Below, piece by piece: positions 13,944-24,612 of a DNA stretch of 64,000 nucleotides; the stretch's first letter is position 1; the number at the start of each line of letters is the position of its first letter. The translations under genes and the position numbers were made by a program. The DNA is taken from assembly GCA_002205965.3 (NCBI GenBank), contig NADL03000673.1, forward strand, positions 1,364,001 through 1,428,000. The letters run 5' to 3'. The notes beneath the pieces are model-generated. The model was not told the DNA's origin. It ran no database searches and saw nothing but the letters and a program-made list of their open reading frames with translations. The stretch comes from Kappaphycus alvarezii (lineage: Eukaryota; Rhodophyta; Florideophyceae; Gigartinales; Solieriaceae).

Positions 13944-16221
13944 TCATTCAGTGCATGAACTGATCAAAGGTTGGGGTAGATGGGGACTCACAACAGGGGG
14001 ATATTCTGAGAAGTTCCACCTCCCACTTGAATTTTCTTGCTGTAAATACATTTTTTGGCTGTAGAATATTTGAGGGACATTATCTGTTTGAACTAGAAGA
14101 TTTGATCAAATTTGTTGACAATTGTACCAACTCCTTGGATAAAGTTCAAGCCACTGCAGACTTTTCATGTTCGATTTGGCGCAAGAACTAACCAGCTAAG
14201 TATAAAGTGTTGTGAAACGCACAGAACCAGGCCTGAGAGGGAAACAAAGTAAAATGCCTACGGCAATAAGAGGAGGATGAGGTGATAGTTGTGCAACTAC
14301 CGGGCGTCCGTGGGACCCGCTTTCCCTTTAACCCCTTGAAGGGCAGTAGCTAAGTGCCTGACAGGTGAATTTGGTAGATACTTGGCAAGTCAGAGGAGGA
14401 AAGACTCGTAGAATCAGAATAGGACACAAGAGTATCTAGAAAAATGTCACACCGACGGTGTAATGGAAACAAAGGGGAGTCCACAGGACTAGGATAGATG
14501 GCGACGCCACGTAGGGAAACGGTAGTCCGGAGGGCTAAAAGGGCGAAGGAAACAAGAAGAATTGACAGAGAGGAGCGGCCGAGGCCGAGCGAAGGTGTCG
14601 CGCGTAGCGCTACGACGGGCGAGCGAGGCTCTAAAGGGGATTTCTATCCTCCCACAGGGAACGACGCGAGGCGTCACGGGTTTCGGCTACAGTCAACCGA
14701 TGAGGACAAAGGCGCGCGTGCGCGCACGGAACAACAGAGGGATGAAGAACAAAGGGGCGAAGCTCTACGGGTGATCGAGCCGCAGGCTACAAAGGGGTAC
14801 CAAAGGGGATAGAGGTAGCCATAGCCACAGACGCGTAGGCTCCGCGCAAAGGTAGGCGGGGACACAAACGTGGGAGGTACTTCCAGAGCCAATCCTTTGG
14901 TGGCTTTTTACTTGGGGCAGCACTAAGGCAGGCTACAAATAAATACTAGGTTAGTAGTTAGCCTGAAAGGCTGTTAGACAGCTAGACACTCGTCAGTTAG
15001 TTAGTAGGTTAAAAGCAGAACCGGGCCATGACACGCTCCTACTGGGTCACTGTCAGGCGTCCTTACAGGACTGTAAAGTTAGAATAGTAAATAGCTAAAT
15101 AAAATACTAACCGAAATTCGGTTATTAAAATGGATCATCGATCCCTATCCTAGACCCAAAGGGTCATCGCACTACATAAAGTACTCAAAATCAGCAGGGA
15201 ATAGAAGATGGCAAGGAGGGAAACAACAGCGCAGAGGGGAATTGTCTCATTAATCTCATTCACTCCAAACTTCGAAACTGACTTACATTCTTCAACTCTT
15301 CAGCAGGTGTTGCTTTGTATTGTACAGGTTTCAAACTTCAATCTGCGCCTGTATATATTACACTCTGCGAATTTTGAGGCCAACTTACTGGTAGATAAAG
15401 AATATTCAAGGCTACATGTGAATCCACTCTTTGCGTTTAATATATTTATGTTAAGGTTCTGGCTGGTTATCGAAAAATCTGCTCACACTTTTTCCGTAGA
15501 GCCAAGCAGCTGGAGCAACGAGTATTACCAAATAAGGGTGGATCGAAAAGAAGCCGTAATAGAGCAACTACTAAGCACTATGGTGACTCCCGAAATGGAG
15601 AGGCATAATAGGATCCAAGCTCTTCAAATGGAATAAGTTCGGTAGTAGAACTTGCTTCTTAAAGCATGGAGGTTGAAAATACGAAGACTCGATCTAAGAA
15701 TGATGAAAATTAGCGCACAATGCACGTCAAATTATGACTTCAACGCGTTCTAGTAGATTTAGATCTGAAATTGCTAGTCGTAACACTGGTTCCGCTATGA
15801 AATGCCCCCGTATGAGTTAAATTTTAACTGTGTTATTCTGGGTTTATTCCATCTTTGTAATAATCTTTTTTCATAATGCCAATTTTAGCCTTACGGAACA
15901 CTAACCTGAAGCCCGACATCGCGAACCTGTCACACATCCATTACTCATTATTTTCGGCTAGAACTGTGCAAGCACACGCAGAACACTCTGTTCACTACTT
16001 TATTAACTTCAGTTACTTCGCTGATTACCTTACACGGTACTTATGGGCGTTTAAAATTTATAGGTACTTTATGGCACATAAAACCCTGTCATTATGAATA
16101 TGATAAATGAAAAACTTGGAATTCATTCATTGATCATACAATGAGTCATTTTTTTTGAGACTTTTTGGTATCACTGCCAACTACAGTTAAGCTTATTCTA
16201 TTAGAGTTATTCACACCAGCG
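13944..16221. other. Mixed spacer, no recognised gene
   Basis: A plus-strand ATG frame of 104 codons (14,498-14,812) is Arg/Glu-rich and lies in a locally GC-rich patch. I cannot assign it, and it overlaps other open frames on both strands. Around 14,935-15,120 there is a TATA-like ATAAATACTAG followed by AATAAA-type signals, resembling an LTR promoter/polyadenylation layout, but I found no partner repeat in the window. Nothing else is supported. Confidence 0.4.
15208..15636 (+). CDS. Unassigned 142-codon open frame
   Basis: This is an ATG-started frame with an even amino-acid mix and a hydrophobic stretch near residues 68-90, which could be one membrane segment or chance. It matches no family I know. 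Neighbouring sequence shows no other gene, and stops are frequent in the other frames, so it might be a small orphan gene. It could equally be a chance frame in a degraded region. Confidence 0.2.
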   Translation: MARRETTAQRGIVSLISFTPNFETDLHSSTLQQVLLCIVQVSNFNLRLYILHSANFEANLLVDKEYSRLHVNPLFAFNIFMLRFWLVIEKSAHTFSVEPSSWSNEYYQIRVDRKEAVIEQLLSTMVTPEMERHNRIQALQME

Positions 16222-16241
16222 GTTGGGAAAATTTTCCCAAC
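16222..16241. repeat. Perfect 20-bp palindrome
   Basis: GTTGGGAAAATTTTCCCAAC equals its own reverse complement. It lies about 245 bp left of the copia element, in sequence with no gene. It could be a fold-back end of an older element or a binding site. A second half was not found elsewhere in the window. Confidence 0.7.
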
Positions 16242-16481
16242 TCCAAACTGCAACGTGTGGAAATATTGTTGGCCGAATTTTGCACACCAAGCGGAGTTTT
16301 CGCGAGTTCAGTCTGCGTTTGGATCGGTCAGCCGCCCAAATTACTGTAATTCATGGAATCCAGGAGCCAATGAGTGTAGGGCGAGCACATGGCGCGTAAA
16401 ATCGAGTGCTGACGCGTTGCCCAATAAAAGGCTCCCTATTTGGAGCTCCCTGGTGACGTGAGTGCATGCGCTGTGGACGAA

Positions 16482-16486
16482 TTCTC
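16482..16486. repeat. Target-site duplication (TTCTC), left copy
   Basis: TTCTC sits immediately outside the left LTR and is repeated immediately outside the right LTR at 23,111-23,115. Five base pairs is the usual length for copia integrases. Confidence 0.9.
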
Positions 16487-16925
16487 TGTTGGACAAGGAG
16501 AAGGGAGAGAGCGCGAGCGGACGAGAGAGAGAGAGAGAAGAGGGAGAGAGAGCGAGTGGAGAGAGAAAGAGAGCAAGAGGAGAGAGAGAGAGAAAGTGAG
16601 CGACCAAGGAGAAGAGTTGAGAGAAGGGAAAGTGGTGAGAGACTTTTACTTCGACCAAGAGTGGGCTGAGACCATGGCTTATATAGACTTCAGGGCGAGT
16701 CGCTTGATGCTTCGGCACGACCTGTGGAAGTTTCCAGAAGCCATGTAGACGACGGTGAAGGAATAACCCTAAACCTATCTGAGCTGATCTGAAAAAGATC
16801 AGCTCAAGCTCACAGCACAGTACAGTGCATAAACGTAACGGTCAAGATCTAGGTTGAAAAGTAAAGTACTGTAAAGTACAGTAGCTGCCCCGCATACATT
16901 TCAGTAAGCTGTAATTGTACCAACA
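16487..16925 (-). repeat. Copia 3' LTR (left in window)
   Basis: This 439-bp repeat has TGTTGG/CCAACA inverted ends. Its first third is an extended GA-rich low-complexity tract. On the minus strand it carries a TATATAAG box (16,678-16,685), the expected core promoter in element orientation. Near the other end it includes words of the AAAGTACTGTAAAGTACAG type, similar to the CAGTACTG words scattered through the host spacers. Confidence 0.95.
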
Positions 16926-16940
16926 CGCCCCTCAAACTAG
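16926..16940 (-). other. Copia polypurine tract
   Basis: On the minus strand the bases next to the 3' LTR read GTTTGAGGGGCG. This is a short purine-rich run in the position where plus-strand priming occurs in LTR elements. Confidence 0.65.
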
Positions 16941-16976
16941 AATTGACCATGATAACGCCCCTTCGACCTAAAACAA

Positions 16977-19900
16977 TCAAACATTACTTTGATGTGAACA
17001 AACAATGCCCAACTCATTCCGAAATCTTTCAAATTTCACTCGAAGCAAAGGTTTTGTCAGAATGTCAGAGATTTGGTCTTCGGTTCGGCAATGTGACAAA
17101 TGGACCTGATTTGCTGCCACGGCCTCACGAACAAAGTGGTATCGAATATCAATATGTTTGTTGCGCTCGTTAATGGACTGGTTTTTGGCAGAGCTGATAG
17201 ATCCTGAGTTATCGACCAAGATTGAAATCGGAGTTGGATGATTTGAGCCCAGTATTTCAGACAAGACGTTAGACAACCATATTGCCTCCTTGGACGCAGT
17301 GCAAATGGAAATGTACTCTGCTTCACACGAAGACAGCGCAACACATCCTTGCTTCTTCGAACGCCACGAAATAGGACCTCCGGACATCATGAAAACATAG
17401 CTTTCCGTCGACTTGCGAGTTGTTCGACAGCCGGCCCAGTCAGAATCGCTGTACCCGATGATAGTTGGAGCAGCAGAGGGACTGTAACAGATTCCGAGGT
17501 CGCTTGTACCCTTGAGATAACGATAAACTCGCTTTACGGCTTTCCAATGGCTTTCCAGAGGCTTCTCGCAGTGTTGTGAAAGTTTACCGACAGCAAAACC
17601 AATGTCCGGGCGAGTACATACCATTAAATACATGAGACTTCCGATTGCGGAGCGATACGGTATCGATGGGGAAAGATCAGCTTCTGAGCTGTTGTCCGAG
17701 ACCCCGTTTGAAAGAACCATAGGGGTATCAACAGGCTTCGCGGTGGCCATGTTGAATCTTTCAAGTATTTTCTCAGTGTAAGATTTCTGAGAGAGGTGTA
17801 ACGTCCTTGTTGATCGATTGCGAGTAACTTGGATTCCAAGAAACTCTTTGACAGGCCCAGATCCTTCATCTTGAATCGACTCTTCAACTCAGTCTTGATG
17901 TTTTCCAGAGTTACTCGATCGTTTCCAGCAATAAGAAGGTCATCCACGTACAGAATAATTATGGAGATCGAAGAGCCCTGTCGAGAGACATAAAGACAGG
18001 GCTCATGAGGATTACTCATATAATGAAGCTCTGCGGTTAATAGCTCATGAATCTTGGCATACCACTGACGTGGAGCCTGTTTAAGCCCATACAGGGCCTT
18101 TTGAAGGCGGCATACGAGATTTGGCCTGGCTGGGTCGTGAAATCCGGACGGAACTTCCATGAATATTTCCTCTTCTAACTCCCCATTAAGAAACGCGGTC
18201 ACAACATCCATCTGGTCGCATTCCAGGTCAAAGAAGTTTGTGATGCAGAGAAACAATCGTAGGGCAGAGAGAGAAACTACAGGAGCATAGGTTTCATTAT
18301 ACTCGAGACCTGGAACTTGTCGAAATCCTTTGGCGACTATGCGGACTTTGGGACCAACGTCTGGTTTCACACGGAAGACGTACCGGCAAGGGATGACGTG
18401 CATCCCTGGCTTTCGCGGGACAAGCTCGAACGTGCCATTTTCTCGTATGGAGTCTTCTTCCTTTTTGATTCCAGGCATCCAAAAGTCGACGTTCTCTGAA
18501 GAAGTAGCCTCCTCGTATGATGCTGGAATTCCAATAGAGACAAGAGCGGTTTCCGCAATGAGCGATACATCTTCAGACGACCCGGAGGGCCACCATCTGC
18601 CAAGCTTCTTCGCAATCCGGGATGAACGACGAGGAGCAATACTAGGAGTATCCGGGCTGGATTGGACTGGGTTCGCATCTTCATTAACGGCAAGTGATCC
18701 CTCATCTTGTTCGCTACCAGAAGGAGATGCGATGCTACCAGAAGGAGAGTCAATCAGCAGATCCTTGGAAGTGCGATTGCTGCCGATGGGATTCGTGTTC
18801 CCTTCCATTTGGTCGTCGAGAAAGCTTGAACAGTGTTGATTTGCGGAGAATTCGAAGATTCGTCAAATATGACGTCCTGGAAACAACCATTTTCTCAGCC
18901 GCAATGTCCCACAGCTTGTATCCCTTACTTTGGGTTGAGTACCCCATCATTAGTGCCTCACGAGACCTGGGATCCAACTTCTTGAGATCCTTCTTAGGGA
19001 TAACGTACCAACATTGCGCACCGAACACTCGCAGATGGGAGATATCTGGTGGTGTTCCATTCCAAAGTTCATGAGGAGTAGTATTGTCGGGCAGGGAACT
19101 GGATGTAACCCGATTTAGTACATACACAGCGGTAGAAAGCGCTTCAGCCCAGAAGTGCTTTGGAAGGGACTTGTGATGCAGCATTGATCGGACCAGATTG
19201 AGAAGGGTTCGGTTCATTCTTTCAGCTGTTCCATTTTGCTGAGGAGTATGAGCCACTGTAAGCTGATGTTGAATACCTTGTGCCTCCAGGAAGTTCTTGA
19301 ATGCTGTAGATAGATATTCGCCTCCGTTGTCCGACCGTAAAGCCTTTACCAGAAGCTGATCATTCTCGAACGGGATTCTGGAGTCATGGAACTCAAGGAC
19401 GTGAAGAGCTTCTAGAGACTGGCTCGTGTGTTTTTCTGCGAAGGCCTTGTACTTCTTGAAGCACTCTAAAACCTTAGATTTGTGAGTGATAGGATAGGCG
19501 ACTGTCCATTTGGAATAGTCATCAATGAAAGACACTAAGTACCGCGCTCCACCGAGAGATGGAATCTCCACAGGCCCTAAAACATCTGAGTGAACCAGTT
19601 GGAGGGGTTTCGTAGACCGCCCTTTTCTTGACTTTGGGATTGGTGCACGGTGTGATTTTCCAAGAATGCATCCCACACAAGAGTCAGGGGTCCCAGAGTT
19701 GACGTACTTAACACCTGTGACAGCTCCATGACTAACCATCGACTTGATCTCAGCGGTATTGATGTGAGCCAGTCGCTCGTGCCATGTCTTCAGAGATGTA
19801 AGCAAGGAAACTTCCGATTCATTAGCCTTTGATGGACTTTGACAGGTATCTAGTACATAAAGGCCTTTGACAAGAGTGCCGGTGGCCACTAGAGATCCAT

Positions 19901-21250
19901 CGGTGTTGTCTGTAAGCAGAACAGCGTTGCGATTGAATTGGGAGTTAATGCCGCGATTTGCCATTTCGGATACCGAGAGCAGCTGGTATCGAAGGGTAGG
20001 AACGTGAAGTACGTTCTTTAGTAGGCATTGAACGGTATCCTTTTTATAACGGAGTGTCAGCACTACGTCACCTGTTCCCTCGATAGAGGCTGTAGAATCT
20101 GCTCCCAGATCCAGAGTTGAGTTAGCCGAGGACTCTTGGTATGAAACAAAGGCCGAGCGATCGTGCGTGACATGGGAGGTACAGCCCGAATCGATAACCC
20201 ATTCATTAGCAAGGGATACAGAGCTACCAATAGTTTGTAGCGCCACATTGGCTCGGTTCAAGGGATTCGCTTCAATGTGACAATTATTTCCATCAACCGA
20301 GTGATCGGTGGTGTCATTACTTACAACGATCTCGTTCTCATACTCCGGAGTTGCAGCGTCGCAATCAGCGACGCGATGGTTAGGCATGGATACCAAGCAG
20401 ACGAGGTCTCTGTCTTCTTCTTTCTCAAGGGAAGCTTGGGAAGCTACAAGACCTTTTCCCCCATCTCGGCCCTTGTTCAAGTGGGCTCGAGCTGGGTGAC
20501 CAACAGGAGCAAGGTATGGGTACTTTTTGAAGCAGCGACTGCTGTCACGATGCTTTCCACAGTGTATGCATATCTCAGCGGTAGGGTCTCGCTTGAACTT
20601 GGGCCGTTGCTTTCCAAGAAGAGCCGCGGATTCCGAAGCCCTCAAAGCGTCCTGATCTCGTTGGGCATGGCGCTGCTCCTCTTGGCGGCATCTGCTTTGA
20701 ACGAACTCGAAGGAGAATTTGTCGTCATCGAGATGAGCAGCGTCAAGGGCCGAGATGAGAGTATCAAAGCGATCTGGCAGGCCGTTAAGTAGCGCCATGG
20801 CCATTTCGCTGTCTTCGATGTGGACGGACATCGACTTGAGAGTGGCAGCGAGCTGGCGGATACGGGCGGCGAACGAGAGCACTTTCTCGTTCGGGTTCAT
20901 CTTGGCGGTATAGAATCGGCGTCTGGCAGCCAGTTTATTGAGAAGAGTATGCTTCTCAAAGATATCACAAATCAGGGACCACATGACCTTGGCGGTATTG
21001 GCATGCTGGACTTGTTCGAGATGGGTATCAGATAGAGTCAGTCCGATGGTAGCCCTAGCCTTGCAATCCGCCTTCTTCCATGCGGAGTATTAGGTGACGA
21101 GGTTTCCGGAGGGTCTTCAGTGAGGTGGTCGTCAACTTCCCTCAGTGAGAGCAATAGTTGAATTCTCGACTTCCAGATGTGGAAGTTGTCATCACGGAGC
21201 TTCTCGAGACTGTCGAGTCGAAGTCCTGAAGAGTCCATGGAGAAAAGCAA
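16977..21250 (-). mobile_element. Copia Gag-Pol coding region
   Basis: Approximate domain positions, read right to left: Gag with the NFHIWKSRIQ and LREV blocks at 21,250-20,570; a C-x2-C knuckle (CIHCGKH) near 20,560; aspartic protease active site (VIDSGCTSH) near 20,190; GAG-pre-integrase with zinc-binding His/Cys near 19,780-19,570; integrase core (LVHSDVLGP, SFIDDYSKW, SDNGGEY) at about 19,560-19,070; reverse transcriptase at about 18,500-17,800 with YVDD near 17,945; RNase H at about 17,530-17,000. The polyprotein assembles the virus-like particle and copies and integrates the element. About three interruptions are present, so it is probably inactive. Confidence 0.9.
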
Positions 21251-21324
21251 TGGAGTGAGAGAAAACTGTGCTTATAGATAGAGGGAGCACAGGAGGTTGA
21301 GAACAGATTTACTTATTTCTATGA

Positions 21325-22242
21325 TTAATGTGCCTTTGCGATCGTGTCTCGTCTGGAAGAGGCGATTGCAGCAAACACACGGAGTGATGGCTGATCTCCT
21401 CTCGACTCTGTTTCGACACTTCTTTCCACCTCTGTGCTGCTCGAGCTGCTTTGACCCGAGACTTTGAGTTGGCAAAGGTCACAAATCAGGAGGGAAGACT
21501 TGGGCTTGGAGATAGGAGGAACAGGAGTTGGAGGTAGGGGAACGAATGGAGCCGGAGAGAGAGGTTCGACTGAAAGAGGAGTCGGAACCCTTGGAGATGA
21601 AGGAACAAATGCAACAGAAGGGGCAGCAGGAGAGAGTGGAGATTGGATGGGAGCAGCTGGAGCTGGAGACGTCAAAGCCGGAGAAGGGGAGATGAGAGAA
21701 ACCACTTGAATGGGTCGAGGTGTCGGAGGTTTCGGATCCTTCTTCTTCTTCGGCTCTCCTCCCTTTGATTTCTTGCTTTGCTTCGATACTCTGCTCGATG
21801 AGGCAGGAAGCGGCTTGGAGCGAAGGTTCGTTGGCTTTGACTTCTTTCGTAGAGGTTTCGGAGCTAGAGATTTCGGACGAGCAGGCAGTTTCGGACGGTT
21901 GGCAAGGGAAAGGATATGGTTTAAGAAGGAGTCCTTCTTCTCCGGAGGAGGAGGCTTGGAGACGACTTCGACGTGAACAACCTCTGGAGTAGTCGCGGTG
22001 GAAGGAATGTCGTTACCTTCGCCGTCCGACTCAATAGCGGAATCGTCGATGAAACGGCACTTCGGACGGACAGGAGGCTTGGCGGAGGATTCGTCGAAGG
22101 TAAGCGGCGAATCACGGGATCGTTCGGAGGGATGTCGATGCCGCGACGAAATACGGAGAGTGAGATGACCACTAGTAACAGAAATTTGTGAGGTTAGGCG
22201 GAGGATAAGGCAATGCTTCGGGATGGTATGAGAAAAGCACAA
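21325..22242 (-). other. Extra leader open frame of the copia element
   Basis: Between the 5' LTR and Gag, on the element's coding strand, lies an open frame of about 300 codons. It is rich in Pro, Ser and Lys (runs such as PKKKKDPKPPTPRP) and has a single C-x2-C (LLICDLCQLK) near its end. Standard copia elements have a short non-coding leader here. The frame has no obvious ATG near its upstream end, so it may be a spliced or internally started accessory protein, or simply a biased non-coding leader. No family match comes to mind. Confidence 0.5.
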
Positions 22243-22505
22243 GATGGTTTGGACTTACTGTTGCGACTAGGCACGGGCCGTGAGACAAACCGGGGTATGT
22301 GACACGGGGGCGAGACAAGAAGCAACGAGAGCAAGACGGGCCGCAAGATGTACTGGAATCTGTGGTGTGGGGATGAAGAGCGGCGACGGGCTGCAAAACC
22401 AACAGGAGTAGGTAGAGCAGGGACGACGGACGCTAAGCAGGCCACAAGACAGGAGGTCAGTAGATAGTGCAGAGACGTCAAGAGAGTGCGGTCAAACCTT
22501 AAGGG

Positions 22506-22506
<1 letters not shown>

Positions 22507-22536
<30 letters not shown>
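22507..22536. repeat. 30-bp poly(T) run plus two short direct repeats
   Basis: An uninterrupted T run lies inside the copia leader. It is followed by two copies of a CACGGAGTGTAGGGTAGC word at about 22,544-22,562 and 22,591-22,608. On the element's transcript the run would be poly(A). Its origin is unclear; it may come from replication slippage or from capture of a polyadenylated end. Confidence 0.7.
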
Positions 22537-22659
22537 CTTCCCTACACGGAGTGTAGGGTAGCCTCCGCGAATTTGTTCATTCTGTCCCTCACGGAGTGTA
22601 GGGTAGCGTCCGGGGTGCGCGAGCAAGCGAGATGGATTCGTGAACAGCGCTAGTGTTCA

Positions 22660-22671
22660 GGGCCCATAACC
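22660..22671 (-). other. Copia primer-binding site (initiator Met tRNA anticodon region)
   Basis: On the element strand the bases immediately inside the 5' LTR read GGTTATGGGCCC. This is complementary to GGGCCCATAACC, the anticodon stem-loop sequence of initiator methionine tRNA in several eukaryotes. Most LTR elements pair with the 3' end of a tRNA. Drosophila copia is the known case that uses an internal fragment of the initiator tRNA, with the same kind of sequence. Confidence 0.7.
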
Positions 22672-23110
22672 TGTTGGACAAGGAGAAGGGAGAGAGCGCG
22701 AGCGGACGAGAGAGAGAGAGAGAAGAGGGAGAGAGAGCGAGTGGAGAGAGAGAGAGCAAGAGGAGAGAGAGAGAGAAAGTGAGCGACCAAGGAGAAGAGT
22801 TGAGAGAAGGGAAAGTGGTGAGAGACTTTTACTTCGACCAAGAGTGGGCTGAGACCATGGCTTATATAGACTTCAGGGCGAGTCGCTTGATACTTCGGCA
22901 CGACCTGTGAAAGTTTCCAGAAGCCATGTAGACGACGGTGAAGGAATAACCCTAAACCTATCTGAGCTGATCTGAAAAAGATCAGCTCAAGCTCACAGCA
23001 CAGTACAGTGCATAAACGTAACGGTCAAGATCTAGGTTGAAAAGTAAAGTACTGTAAAGTACAGTAGCTGCCCCCGCATACATTGTCAGTAAGCTGTAAT
23101 TGTACCAACA
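22672..23110 (-). repeat. Copia 5' LTR (right in window)
   Basis: This is a direct repeat of 16,487-16,925, again 439 bp, with the same terminal inverted TGTTGG/CCAACA. The minus-strand TATATAAG box lies at 22,861-22,868 and should drive the element. The near-identity to the other LTR indicates recent insertion. Confidence 0.95.
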
Positions 23111-23115
23111 TTCTC
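23111..23115. repeat. Target-site duplication (TTCTC), right copy
   Basis: It matches 16,482-16,486 exactly and directly abuts the right LTR, which confirms the element boundaries. Confidence 0.9.
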
Positions 23116-23504
23116 AGGGACTAGGAGATGGATAAGGGCAGGGAGCGCGAAATTTCAAAAGCGAGAGCCATTTTATCAGGAGAATTTGTGAGGCATCAAG
23201 CCAGCAGCTCAGCATAACCTTTTGCTCTCCCCTTCTGATCCAAACTGTGTATTTCCGCAACTATTTCAAAACATTCCAGAATGGCTCCCTCGCGCGCGCC
23301 CAAAACGGTAGCGTGAAGTTGCGAAAGAAAGCGATCCGAAGAAAATGAGACAAGGAACCCAAACACAGAGTGCCCTGAAACACAGAGTGTGCCACGCGTT
23401 GGTCCTCGAGATCAGGTTAGAACCCTGCTATGGAAGTCAGCTTTACTTGAGATAGTATCAACCGAAGTAATGAAATCTACAGCTAACAATGACCGAATTC
23501 TTTC

Positions 23505-24612
23505 TTGCTTGTTACCTTCTGCCCTCTCCAGATGCATTTGGAAATTTTTGAAAGCGAAAAAATGGTCGTTGTTGACAACACGGTGCTCCAGAGTGAGATT
23601 GCCATGGTTCTGGGTCATGCGGAAAATATTGTCGACTGCTCTGATTATATTCAGGTCCAAAACTCAGAACAAGATACCCTGATCCTCGCCAGCGAGCTCC
23701 TTGATCATTTCACTGGTTCGATAACGTCCTGCCGAAATTATCTCGCAACGTTTTTCGTATGCACTCTCGAATGAGCCCTGAATCATTTGACGAAATGGTA
23801 GACCTTCTTCCTCACAAAGCGGGTCGCTTTTTTGCGAACAAATTTAACAGTAAGCAGCTACCTATTGACATTCAATTGATTCTTGCTCTAAAATGCCTTG
23901 GGTTTTGTGGAAACGGTGCGAACTTGCTTCGAACCTCGGCGTTGTATGGCTACAGTTCTGTATTTATTCACAGGTGCCGTGATAGGGTAGTAAATGCAAT
24001 TTGCAGTATTCAGAGTGAATTTGTCAAGTGGCCGAAATCAAATGAGAGGGCTCGGCTTTGATCCCAAATTAAGTCTAAATATGGATATCACCGGGCTTTC
24101 TTTATGACGGACGGTACGAATCACAATCTGGAGTTCACATTGGGCTACAGAAAGGAAACTTTCTTCGACCACAAAAGTAACCACAGTATGCAGGCCCTCG
24201 TTTCCAACGATTACAATCTATGGTTCGCCATCTGGTGGTGGGCTGGCCAGGTTCCGTCCACGATGCTCGGGTTGAACGGTCTACATAGTTTCTGAAAAAG
24301 GAACTGGGGAATGAATTCTTTGATTGAAAGCAGCATGGGCTTGGGGACGCTGCATTAAGTATTTATCCCCGGCTCATCCTCGACTGCAAATCACCCCACA
24401 CTACATTGTCTGAGAATGCCGCGTATAATTTCCACCACAGCTCGCTCCTAATTAAGGCCGAACATGTAATTGGGCACGTGAACAGCAGGTTTCATGTGCT
24501 GCGAGCCGTTCGACTGCGCATAAACAAGAGGAAGGACAACAAAAAGGTGGTCAAGTTTATTGCGACCGGACATATTCTACAAAACATCCTACGTGCGTTC
24601 GACGACGTGTGA
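23505..24612 (+). pseudogene. Broken PIF/Harbinger transposase (HARBI1-like, DDE_Tnp_4)
   Basis: Plus-strand pieces in order: about 23,760-24,058 gives RMSPESFDEMVDLL, then ALKCLGFCGNGA and an HTH-like segment ending near 'WP..NER', the usual Harbinger amino-terminal half; 24,104-24,240 gives TDGTNHNLEF and TFFDHKSNHSMQALVSNDYNL, matching the first catalytic Asp block ('DGT...Y.DRK..YS...Q...D') and, across a frame change, a 'GWPGS.HDARV'-like block; 24,406-24,612 gives AYNFHHSSLLIKAEHVIGHVNSRF and a closing 'I..HILQNILRAFDD'. Several stops and frame changes separate the blocks, so it is inactive. The copia element lies directly upstream and may have landed in the same Harbinger copy. No terminal inverted repeats were identified. 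Confidence 0.75.

Larger units (their letters stand above)
16487..23110 (-). mobile_element. Young Ty1/copia LTR retrotransposon
   Basis: Element of about 6.6 kb on the minus strand, bounded by direct repeats of 439 bp each (TGTTGG...CCAACA ends) and a TTCTC target duplication. In element order the parts are: 5' LTR, primer site, proline/lysine-rich leader frame, Gag, CCHC-like knuckle, aspartic protease (IDSGCTSH), GAG-pre-integrase (HERLAH), integrase, reverse transcriptase (LYVDDLL), RNase H (DSDWAG, SSCEAEY), polypurine tract, 3' LTR. Integrase before RT defines the copia order. The two LTRs differ by two substitutions and three tiny indels, so the insertion is recent. The body appears nearly whole, with roughly three interruptions of the reading frame, so it is treated as a fossil. 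Confidence 0.95.

Noticed and set aside
14930-15180. Possible solo LTR (ATAAATACTAG plus AATAAA)
   Set aside because: A similar layout occurs at about 31,158-31,230, but I could not align the two as a repeat, and no terminal TG..CA pair with a duplication was found.
21464-21992. Gly/Glu-rich plus-strand frames
   Set aside because: They are exact antisense shadows of the Pro/Ser-rich copia leader frame; composition alone explains their openness.
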